This document shows positions 8,816 to 15,740 of a stretch of 64,000 nucleotides of DNA, piece after piece. The notes under the pieces were generated by a model. It searched no databases. It had not been told where the DNA came from and saw nothing but the letters and a program-made list of their open reading frames with translations. Source of the stretch: Streptomyces sp. NBC_01549 (lineage in GTDB: Bacteria > Actinomycetota > Actinomycetes > Streptomycetales > Streptomycetaceae); contig NZ_JAPEPW010000002.1 in assembly GCF_026339955.1 (NCBI RefSeq), positions 1,736,001 to 1,800,000 of the forward strand. Direction: 5' to 3'. The first letter of the stretch is position 1; every line of letters begins with the position of its first letter. Made by a program: the position numbers and the translations under genes.

Positions 8816-10150
8816 TCACTTGCCCGCTACAGCCGGGATCGCCTGTTCCTTCATCGACTTCAGTGCGGCCGCCTGGGCGGCGGAGAGCGCGTCGGTGAGC
8901 GTGCCGCTGCCGGCTGCCGCCTTGGCCATCGCGTCCTGCAGCGCCAGGTTCACCGTCTTCTGGGTGGGCCCCCAGGAGAAGCTGGTGTCGATGTTCTTGG
9001 ACGAGTCGGCGAAGACGTCGAAGATCTTCTCGTTGTTGTAGTAGGGGACGCCCTGCGAGAGTGCGGGAAGCTCCGAACCGGCGGTGGCTGCCGGGTAGAG
9101 GCCGCCCAGCTTGTTCTCCAGCGCGAGGGCTTCCGGGTCGGTGTTCAGCCAGGAGTTGAACTTGACCGACTCGTACAGGTGCGTGTTGCCCTTCATGAAC
9201 GCGACGGTGGATCCGCCCCAGTCGCCGGAGGCGGCGTTCGAGCCCCATGTCGGCATCGGGACGATCGTCCACTTGCCGGCCTGCTTGGGCAGGTTGTCGC
9301 GGAACATGCTGTAACCCCAGGCGGCGCCGACGTAGCTGGCGATCTGGTTCTTCTGGTACGCGGCGTACATCTGGGTCGAACCGTTGGCGAGGTCGGTGCG
9401 GACGAGCTTGGCGGCGATCAGCTTCTGCCAGTACTCGGCGACCTGCTTGCTCTGGTCGGACGCGACGGTGACGTGCCACTTGTCGGCGGAGTAGCCGTAC
9501 ATCTCGGCGTTGTTCTGCCAGAGGAGTCCGTTGAACCACTCGGCGTTGTTCGGGTCGAAGAACGTCATGCTGAGGTTGGCGTCCGCGTCGTGCAACTTCT
9601 GCGCGTCCGCCGCGTACTCGTCCCAGGTCGTCGGGATCTTGAGGCCGTGCTGCTTGAAGATGTCGCTGCGCACATAGAGGGCCATCGGGCCGGTGTCCTG
9701 CGGGAAGGCGAACACGCCGGTGCCGGCGAAGCTGGTCTGCGACCAGGTCCACGGCGCGAACTTCGACTTGGCCGCGGTGGCCGCCGAGCAGGCCGAGGCG
9801 TCCACGAAGGCGTTCTGGGTGCGCAGGTTGGGGAGCTCGTCGTAACCGACCTGAGCGAGGGCCGGCGCCTTGCCCGCCTTGAGGGCGTTGCCGAGGGTGC
9901 CGTACTGGTCGTTGGAGATGTTCTTCGTCGTCACCTGGATGTTCGGGTTCTTCTTGTTCCACAGGGCGACGACCTGATCCATACCCGGAACGGTGTTCCA
10001 GTACTGGAGGGTGACTTTGCCCTTCGCCGGCGCACAGGAGGCTACGGATGCCTTCCCCGACGGAGCGGGCGACGAGCACCCGGCGAGTACGGCGACGCCG
10101 GCTGCCGCGGCGATGACGGCGAGGCGGATGCGCGTGACTGTGTGGCTCAT
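8816..10150 (-). CDS. Extracellular sugar-binding lipoprotein of the lacZ/GH38 cassette
   Basis: This 444-residue family-1 solute-binding protein begins with a basic n-region, a hydrophobic stretch and the lipobox VLAGC, so it should be lipid-anchored outside the membrane. The mature part contains the typical VTLQYWNTVPGMDQVVALWN opening of CUT1 binding proteins. The ATG at 10150 is preceded by AAGGAAGAT, a good ribosome-binding site. It is the first gene after a large palindromic operator candidate, so the operon promoter probably lies at 10151-10451. Confidence 0.92.
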   Translation of the reverse strand: MSHTVTRIRLAVIAAAAGVAVLAGCSSPAPSGKASVASCAPAKGKVTLQYWNTVPGMDQVVALWNKKNPNIQVTTKNISNDQYGTLGNALKAGKAPALAQVGYDELPNLRTQNAFVDASACSAATAAKSKFAPWTWSQTSFAGTGVFAFPQDTGPMALYVRSDIFKQHGLKIPTTWDEYAADAQKLHDADANLSMTFFDPNNAEWFNGLLWQNNAEMYGYSADKWHVTVASDQSKQVAEYWQKLIAAKLVRTDLANGSTQMYAAYQKNQIASYVGAAWGYSMFRDNLPKQAGKWTIVPMPTWGSNAASGDWGGSTVAFMKGNTHLYESVKFNSWLNTDPEALALENKLGGLYPAATAGSELPALSQGVPYYNNEKIFDVFADSSKNIDTSFSWGPTQKTVNLALQDAMAKAAAGSGTLTDALSAAQAAALKSMKEQAIPAVAGK

Positions 10151-10305
10151 ATCTTCCTTGCCAGAGAACGTCCAGCGACGTCGCTGGACGGGTCGACGTT
10201 GACACCTCAGGCGGGACGCCTTCTGGTCGGAATCGACAGGACACAGCGGTGTCGGTGCAAGCACCGAGCGCCGCGGCGGGGGTTGGCCCACCTTGCGAAC
10301 CTGTT

Positions 10306-10371
10306 CCCGTGAGCGTTCCCGTGAGCGCTCCCGTGAACGTTCACGGGAGCGCTCACGGGAGTGCTCATGGG
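10306..10371. promoter_or_regulatory. 66-bp near-perfect palindrome of 12-bp units (LacI operator array candidate)
   Basis: The sequence is built from 12-bp units such as CCCGTGAGCGTT, CCCGTGAGCGCT and CCCGTGAACGTT, followed by their inverted counterparts CACGGGAGCGCT and CACGGGAGTGCT. Positions 10318-10359 are a perfect 42-bp palindrome centred between 10338 and 10339. The symmetry extends to 10306-10371 with three mismatches. It lies between the stop of the LacI-family gene and the start of the SBP gene. GAGCGCTC cores are the classical LacI/CebR half-site pattern, so stacked operators for the neighbouring regulator are likely. A transcription-terminating hairpin for the regulator gene is the alternative. 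Confidence 0.7.
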
Positions 10372-10451
10372 GGCATTGCGAATTGTTCGGAAGTGTGCGC
10401 TCCGGTGCGGTCGAGTGTCAAGACTTTCAGGTCGCGCACGAGTCCGGCAGG

Positions 10452-11456
10452 TTACGCGGACCCGCCCGATCGCAGCTTGGCGCGGACGACGAGGTCGTCG
10501 GGCCCGAGCGGGTTCGCCCCGGTCAGCAGCCGTGCGACCTGGTCGATGGCGAGCGCGCCGAGCTTTCGCGTGTCGAGGGCGACGCTGGTGAGCGGGGGCT
10601 CGACGAGGGTGCCGAACTGCAGGCCGTCGAAGCCGATCACGGCGAGATCCCGCGGGACGCTCCTGCCGAGCCGGCGCGCCTCGCGCAGGACGCCGATCGC
10701 GATGATGTCGTTGAAGGTGAAGACCGCGGTGACATCGGGATGGGCGGTGAGCAAGGTCTTGAGCGCCGCTCCCCCGCCGTCGGCCGACTGGCCGGCGCCG
10801 ACCACCATGCCGGCGTCGATCCCGCACGCCGCCGCGGCCGTCGTGAACCACTCGCGCCGGATGCTCGGCTCGGCACGGCGGTCGTGGTCGAGCATGCCGA
10901 TGCGTTCGTGGCCCGCGGCGACCAGGTGCGCGACCGCGGCCTGGACGCCTTCCTCGCCGTCGATCCGGATCGAGCTGAACCGCGCGCTGTGGTGCTCGCG
11001 GCCGATGAGCACCACCGGAAGACCACGAGTGAACAGCTCGAGTTCGTCCTCGGAGCAGCTGAAGTAGCCGACGACCGCGTCGACTTGCGAGGCGATCACC
11101 TGCAGCGTGCCGAGTTCCTCGTCGGGCCTGTCCGCGGTGTCGTATACGACGACATGCCAGCCAAGGGCCCTGGCCGCCTCCAGCGCGGACGCGGCGACCT
11201 CGGTGAAGAACGGGTTGAGCAGGTCCGGGATCACCAGCCCGATGGTGGTGGTGTCCTGCCGGACCAGACCGCGGGCGAACCGGCTCGGCCGGTAGCCGAG
11301 CTCGCGGGCCGCGTCGAGCACACGCTGCTTGGTGGAGCCGTCGATCTCGTCCTTGTCGTTGAGCGCCCGCGACACGGTCTGCCGAGACACCCCGGCGGAC
11401 CTGGCGACGTCATTGATCGTGATCTTCCGGGGTTCCGTCCCCGACGACGACACCAT
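10452..11456 (-). CDS. LacI-family transcriptional regulator of the lacZ/GH38 cassette
   Basis: This 334-residue protein has an N-terminal helix-turn-helix (ITINDVARSAGVSRQTVSRA, about residues 11-30), a hinge (RPSRFARGLVRQ) and a full sugar-binding sensor domain starting IGLVIPDLLNPFFTEVA. The ATG at 11456 has GGGAGGTG a few bases upstream. It is directly upstream of, and co-directional with, the transporter and glycosidase genes, so local control of that operon is likely. The 12-bp-unit palindrome just downstream is the obvious operator candidate. Confidence 0.93.
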   Translation of the reverse strand: MVSSSGTEPRKITINDVARSAGVSRQTVSRALNDKDEIDGSTKQRVLDAARELGYRPSRFARGLVRQDTTTIGLVIPDLLNPFFTEVAASALEAARALGWHVVVYDTADRPDEELGTLQVIASQVDAVVGYFSCSEDELELFTRGLPVVLIGREHHSARFSSIRIDGEEGVQAAVAHLVAAGHERIGMLDHDRRAEPSIRREWFTTAAAACGIDAGMVVGAGQSADGGGAALKTLLTAHPDVTAVFTFNDIIAIGVLREARRLGRSVPRDLAVIGFDGLQFGTLVEPPLTSVALDTRKLGALAIDQVARLLTGANPLGPDDLVVRAKLRSGGSA

Positions 11457-11702
11457 CGCGCACCTCCCGCTGCTCGCGGGTGCCGATGCGCCCGCAGTGC
11501 CTGAGTATGCCCGTGCCGGGCGCGGCGGCGCGATCTTTGGCGCCTCGCGGGCGTGACCTCCGCTCCGCGTCGGCCACCGTGGCGCGAGAACCCCAGGCAT
11601 TTGTTGACTCGCCAACAACCGATGTCGTCTTGTGTACCGCGGGTCGGTTCGCGCTCGCCTACAGGAGGGCAGATGGGCACCCCGCCATGAAGGCCGCGTC
11701 GG

Positions 11703-11738
11703 TCCCTGGGTGTGGCAGGACCAGCCGCCACCCAGGGA
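11703..11738. terminator. Hairpin downstream of the broken XRE gene
   Basis: TCCCTGGGTG (11703-11712) pairs perfectly with CACCCAGGGA (11729-11738) around a 16-nt loop, whose edges (TGGC/GCCG) can partly extend the stem. It sits just past the minus-strand XRE gene end at 11759 and before the LacI start, so termination of the XRE transcript is the simplest role. The remaining 246 bp up to the LacI start show no gene. Confidence 0.55.
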
Positions 11739-11758
11739 TCACACGCCCACGTTCGCCG

Positions 11759-12569
11759 CTACCGCTCCGTGACGGCGAGGTCGGGCACGGGCACAGCCGC
11801 CTGGGCCTGCTTCGGCTCGGTGGCCATGGCCCTCAGCGTCTCGAAGGCGGCCGCCGTCGGGCTGGCCGGTTCGGCCTGATAGACCACCAGCTGCTGATGC
11901 GGTGCCCCATTGACCGTGAAGGCCGCGAACTTGATGCGCAAATCCCCGACCAGGGAGTGCTTGAGATGCTTGCCTTCCTGGGATTTGCTCTTGACCTCGT
12001 GCATCTGCCAAATCTCGGCGAAATCCTCGCTTTGGGAGGACAGTTCCGCCACGACCTCGGCGATGCGCGCCGATTCGGGATCGTGGCCGTAGGCGGCCCT
12101 GATTTCGGCGACACAGGAGTGCGCGGCTCGCTCCCATTCCTGGTAGAACTCGCGTCCTGCCGGGTCGACGAACACCATACGGGCGAGGTTGTCGAACTGG
12201 TCGAACCCGCTGTGGAGAGCCGTGGCGAGGGAGTTGCCCACCATGATGTCGAGGGCCGGGCCGATGACGAAGGCCGGAGTGTGCTCCCATCTGTCCATCG
12301 AGGCAGAGGCGGTTGAGATGGTCGATGGCCTCCGGATCCAGTTTCAGCGCTTGCGCCACGGCCTCGAGCACCTGCGGGGAGGGACTGTTCTCGCGCCCTT
12401 GTTCCAGTCTGACGTAGTAGTCGGAACTGACTCCGGCGAGCAGCGCGACTTCCTCTCTGCGCAGTCCCTGCACCCGACGCCGCCCATGTTCGGGCAGACC
12501 GACGTCGTGTGGCTTCAATGCCTCTCGACGGGCTCTGAGGAAATCACCCAAAGGTGTCCCATTGCTCAT
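11759..12569 (-). pseudogene. XRE-family regulator with MmyB-like domain, frameshifted
   Basis: The N-terminal frame (from the ATG at 12569) encodes a good helix-turn-helix with LRREEVALLAGVSSDYYVRL and ends near LNRLCLDGQ. The C-terminal ligand-binding half (WEHTPAFVIGPALDIMVGNS onward to 11759) is in a different frame, whose first in-frame ATG is at 12298. The two frames meet around 12298. About 25-30 residues expected between them in family members are missing, so a small deletion with frameshift is more likely than a single-base error. A full-length protein cannot be made. The C-terminal piece alone (179 aa) could be translated but would lack DNA binding. Confidence 0.8.
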
Positions 12570-12636
12570 GCGGCAAGACTAGATGCTTTCCGGCCGATGA
12601 GAAGCGCGGGTTTCGTAATATGGCACCAAGTCGCGC

Positions 12637-12653
12637 TACTCTCACTCAGAGTA
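12637..12653. promoter_or_regulatory. 17-bp inverted repeat upstream of the broken XRE gene
   Basis: TACTCT and AGAGTA flank a 5-bp centre (CACTC), in a locally AT-richer stretch about 70 bp upstream of the XRE start at 12569. This spacing and symmetry suit an autoregulatory operator for an XRE dimer. A second small inverted repeat (GGGTG/CACCC, 12745-12759) follows. No gene is seen in 12570-12795. Confidence 0.4.
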
Positions 12654-12795
12654 ATTTACCCTCGAGATCTCTGGGACTTTCCAGGCCCCCGGAGTCTTCT
12701 CGCCGGCCGTCAGGCCTCCGCGCCACCCGCACAGCCGCAATCCTGGGTGTAATGCACCCACCGTCGGCGGAACTCTGCCGGGCGTTTTCCGCCTA

Positions 12796-12964
12796 AGGGC
12801 TGTCCCGTAATCCCCGGTGGACCAGCGCGCGGCGTCAGATGCGGTGCACGGTGCATCGCAAGGCGGAGGGTCGTCCTCATACCGGGCGTATTCGGGCGAT
12901 CCGACAACGCGGCGAGGTGCCGTAGCTGTCGTCGTGCGCCCGCCGGGGATTACGGGACAGCCCT
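12796..12964. mobile_element. MITE-like element with 25-bp inverted ends
   Basis: Inverted repeats occupy 12793-12817 and 12943-12967. The outward ends read AGGGCTGTCCCGTAATCCCC and its complement, and match perfectly over at least 23 bp. Each end is bordered by TA (12794-12795 and 12965-12966), consistent with a TA target duplication. The roughly 125-bp interior has no plausible gene. The structure is that of a non-autonomous, IS-derived element. The IS family cannot be fixed from the ends alone. It lies against the 5' end of the following XRE gene, whose start codon it seems to have displaced. Confidence 0.7.
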
Positions 12965-12968
12965 TAGC

Positions 12969-13668
12969 CTCGGCAGCAAGTACAACGACACCCGCCCTGA
13001 CTCGGTTGAAGGGCTGGGTCAGTTCCTCCGCTCGCGCAGGGCATGCCTCAGCCCCGCGGACGCGGGACTGCCCGGCTCCGGCCGGCGAAGAGTGCCCGGC
13101 TTGCGGCGCGACGAGGTCGCGACGCTCGCAGGTGTCAGCCTGAGCTACTACAGCCGGCTCGAGCAGGGCCGTGAACTCAGTCCCTCCCTCCAGGTGCTGG
13201 AGGCCCTGGCCCGCGTGCTGCGACTCGGGGACGAGGACAAGCGGGAACTCTTCCGGCTCGCCCGGCCGACAACCCGCCGCACGAAGTCGCCCTTCCGGGT
13301 CGAGCGTGTCCGCCCACACCTGCGGCAACTGATCGACGGCTGGACCAGGACGCCGGCCTTCGTCGTCGGCCACGCCCAGGACCTGCTGGCCACCAACGCC
13401 TTGGCCGACGCCCTCTACCGCGACTTCGCCCGGCACGACAACGTGCTGCGCATGCTCTTCCTGGACCCCGCGGCGAAGACCTTCTACAGGAACGCGGAGC
13501 AGGCCGGGCATCGTGCGGTCGCCGACCTCCAGCAGACCGCCGCAAGCACCCCCGAGGATCCCCCGCGTCCTGGAGCTCGTCGGGGAACTGTCGGTGCGCA
13601 GCGGCGAGTTCCGCTCCCTGTGGGCCCGCGAGTACACCCGGGTCCCGCCCTACGACGTCAAGCAGGTG
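12969..13668 (+). pseudogene. XRE-family regulator, 5' end lost and frameshifted, fused to an SDR gene
   Basis: From 12969 the frame reads LGSKYNDTRPDSVEGLGQFL, then a helix-turn-helix (LRRDEVATLAGVSLSYYSRL) and an MmyB-like domain (DGWTRTPAFVVGHAQDLLAT). No start codon is visible between the inverted-repeat element and residue-like position 41, where a GTG at 13092 is the first candidate. That suggests the element removed the start. A run of five C (13560-13564) appears to carry one extra C. After it, the domain continues in another frame (VLELVGELSVRSGEFRSLWA) until about 13668, where it joins dehydrogenase sequence without a stop. Confidence 0.75.
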
Positions 13669-14400
13669 TACCACACCGGCGCCTCCAGCGGCATGGGTGC
13701 CGTCACCGCCGAACGCCTCGCCGAACTCGGTGCCACCGTGGTCGTACTCGCCCGGCGCAAGGACAAACTGGAGAACGTCGTCAAAAGCATCGAGGCCTCC
13801 GGCGGAACCGCACTCGCCCTGGCCGTCGACGTCACCGACCGCGCCGCCGTCCAGACCGCCGCCGACCAGGTCGCCGAGCACTTCGGCAAGGCCGACCTCG
13901 TGTTCAACAACGCCGGCGTCCAGCTCATCTCCGGCATCGAGGAACTCAAGGTCGACGACTGGCAGCGCCAGATCGACCTCAACATCAGCGGCCTGATGAA
14001 CGTCATCGCCGCCTTCCTCCCCCACCTGACCGACTCCGCCACCCACGGCAAACCCGCCGACCTGATCAACACCTCCTCCATCGCGGCCACCCGCACCCTC
14101 GCGAAGTTCTCGATCTACTCCGGCACCAAGGCCTACATCAGCCACCTCACCAGGCTCCTCCGCGTCGAACTCGGCCCCAAGATGGTCCGCGTCGCCACCA
14201 TCGAACCCGGCATGGTCGACACCGAACTGCCCGACCACGTCACCGACCCCGACGCCTCCAAGCTGATGGCCGACCTCATCCACGACATCGACTGCCTCCA
14301 GAACGCCGACATCGCCGAAACCATCGCCTTCATGGCCGCCGTCCCCCGCCACGTCAACCTCACCGAAATCACCATCATGCCCACCGCCCAGGCCATCTGA
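13594..14400 (+). CDS. Short-chain dehydrogenase/reductase with a foreign N-terminus
   Basis: The body is a classical SDR. It has a TGASSGMG cofactor motif (about 13677-13700), an NNAGV motif, the catalytic Ser in INTSSIAATRT and the YSGTK catalytic pair. It ends at 14400, giving about 240 SDR residues against the usual 245-255. What is missing is the first beta strand and start (normally KVALVTGASSG). In its place the frame runs back into the end of the XRE regulator (SLWAREYTRVPPYDVKQVYH). The GTG at 13594 is only the most convenient in-frame start. Expression and activity are therefore doubtful, although all catalytic residues survive. The deletion that fused the genes probably also removed the intergenic promoter. 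Confidence 0.65.
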   Translation: MRSGEFRSLWAREYTRVPPYDVKQVYHTGASSGMGAVTAERLAELGATVVVLARRKDKLENVVKSIEASGGTALALAVDVTDRAAVQTAADQVAEHFGKADLVFNNAGVQLISGIEELKVDDWQRQIDLNISGLMNVIAAFLPHLTDSATHGKPADLINTSSIAATRTLAKFSIYSGTKAYISHLTRLLRVELGPKMVRVATIEPGMVDTELPDHVTDPDASKLMADLIHDIDCLQNADIAETIAFMAAVPRHVNLTEITIMPTAQAI

Positions 14401-14415
14401 AGTCCCTCCCGTCAT

Positions 14416-14454
14416 GGCGGGGGAGGAACAGCGCTCGGCTGTTCCTCCCCCGCC
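14416..14454. terminator. Strong bidirectional hairpin
   Basis: GGCGGGGGAGGAACAGC (14416-14432) pairs perfectly over 17 bp with 14438-14454 around a 5-nt loop. It stands 15 bp after the SDR stop and before the minus-strand UTRA gene end, so it probably terminates both convergent transcripts. This is one of the most stable hairpins in the window. Confidence 0.85.
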
Positions 14455-14460
14455 CTGCAC

Positions 14461-14510
14461 ATTGGTTGGCATGACAACATTGGGGATATTTTGTTGATTG
14501 ACCAACGAAA
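14461..14510. promoter_or_regulatory. AT-rich patch with TTGGT/ACCAA repeats
   Basis: Within an otherwise GC-rich region this 50-bp patch is conspicuously AT-rich. It contains ATTGGTTGGCATGACAACAT and TTGTTGATTGACCAAC, giving facing TTGGT and ACCAA blocks. It resembles a displaced promoter/operator rather than a gene end. Being downstream of the UTRA gene (stop at 14511), it may be a relic of a rearrangement. No function is demonstrated. Confidence 0.3.
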
Positions 14511-15230
14511 TCAGGGGGCCGACTGGATGTCCCCCCGCGTGGAGGACGCGATGGTGTCGCGGTGGGCGAAGTCGCCCGGGGGGATGCCGGGGTGGTGTCC
14601 GAGCCGGGCCGGCGGCACCGCGGCCGAGGGGCCGAGGGTGAGCCGGGAGACGATGCGGTAGCGGTCGCCGCGGTAGATCGAGTGGACGTATTCGACGGGC
14701 TGCCCCGTGGTGTCCGAGGTGAGCCGCTCGAAGAGCAGCGCCGGGGACAGCTCGGGCACGTCGAGCAGCTCGGCCTCCGCCCGGGTGACGACGGTCGGCT
14801 CGATCGCCTGTACGGCTTCCTGGACATGCACGCCGTGCTGTTCGCGCAGGTGCTCGTACAGGTCGCCGGTTTCCAGTTCCTGGGCGGACAGGGTGGGGAC
14901 CAGATCGGCCCTGATGTGCAGATGCTCGATGGCCATCGGGGCGCCGTCCACCAGGCGCAGCCGTGCCACATACACGATCTCGACAGCGGGCGAGATGCGC
15001 AGCTTGCGGCCCACGCGCGCGCCCGCCGGGATGGTGGTGAACTCCAGCAGGCGACTCGACCAGGCCCCGGAGGCCTGAGGCACCGTCATGGTCTGCTGGC
15101 CCGAGACGAGCGCCGCGAAGGTGGCGGCGTACCGCGGCGCGGGCACCACGTTCGAGGACACCGTCCCCAGCAGCTGATCCCCGCCCGATGACGGGGGCGA
15201 GGGCGACCGCGCACGTCGGCGCGCAGACAC
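14511..15230 (-). pseudogene. GntR/HutC-type UTRA domain without its winged helix
   Basis: Most of this 239-residue frame is a UTRA effector-binding domain: SSRLLEFTTIPAGARVGRKL, then MAIEHLHIRADLVPTLSAQE, LFERLTSDTTGQPVEYVHSI and the usual ending YRGDRYRIVSRLTLGPS. A normal HutC-type regulator has a 70-residue winged-helix DNA-binding domain in front. Here the first 50 residues are an Arg/Ser/Pro-rich stretch with no helix-turn-helix, and I found none in the other minus frames up to about 15350. It is most likely a truncated regulator. A free-standing effector-binding protein is the alternative. Confidence 0.65.
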
Positions 15231-15349
15231 GCACCGGGTGCGCGGCCGCCCCGCCGACCGGAGCCTGGACCGACTTCGACGAGTGGCCGAGCTCTGAATC
15301 TCCTCAAGTCGCTTGGCGCGCGCCGAACATGATCGTCAGGCTGGTCCGC

Positions 15350-15685
15350 ATGACAGGAATCACGGGACTGAGCAAGAAGAACAACTTCGTGCTGGCCATC
15401 CGGGACGCGGACGTCGTCGCGGCGGCCCTGCGCCAGGCACTGGCCGGGGCCTCGCCTCAGGAGCGCCCCGGCCTGGAACGCGCCGCCGCGCTGGTGGAGT
15501 CCACCGCCGCCGCCACCGAGACCCAGCTGCGTGCCCGCTGGGTCCGCTCCCGGCTGGCCGCCGTCGGCTTCACGGGGGACATCACCTCGGTCGCGGCGGT
15601 GAAGGCGCTGCGCCAGGCGGAACCGAAACTGAGCCTGTTGGCGGCGGTGCAACTGCAGAAGGAGGCGGTCGCGCATCCGGAGTGA
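15350..15685 (+). CDS. Small hypothetical protein
   Basis: I do not recognise this protein of about 111 residues (from ATG 15350; an ATG at 15329 and longer GTG forms are possible). It is alpha-helical in character, rich in Ala, Glu, Arg and Leu, with repeated heptad-like stretches (DADVVAAALRQALAGAS, LERAAALVESTAAATETQLR, and a C-terminal LSLLAAVQLQKEAVAHPE). There is no membrane segment and no Cys. It shares the space between the truncated UTRA gene and the rhamnosidase gene, and a hairpin follows its stop. Codon usage is normal for the window, which supports a real gene. Confidence 0.5.
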   Translation: MTGITGLSKKNNFVLAIRDADVVAAALRQALAGASPQERPGLERAAALVESTAAATETQLRARWVRSRLAAVGFTGDITSVAAVKALRQAEPKLSLLAAVQLQKEAVAHPE

Positions 15686-15727
15686 TCCGGCAGCCCCCGA
15701 ACACGCGGGGAGGCGGAGGCTGCCGGA
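15686..15727. terminator. Hairpin between convergent genes
   Basis: TCCGGCAGCC (15686-15695) and GGCTGCCGGA (15718-15727) form a perfect 10-bp stem. The loop holds a smaller CCCG/CGGG pairing. It lies exactly between the stop of the small plus-strand gene (15685) and the stop of the minus-strand GH78-like gene (15741). Confidence 0.65.
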
Positions 15728-15740
15728 GGCGTCGCGCCGC

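Noticed and set aside
12642..13637. Long minus-strand open frame opposite the XRE regulator
   Set aside because: It has no recognisable domain and mirrors the codons of the plus-strand regulator, as expected of GC-rich shadow frames.
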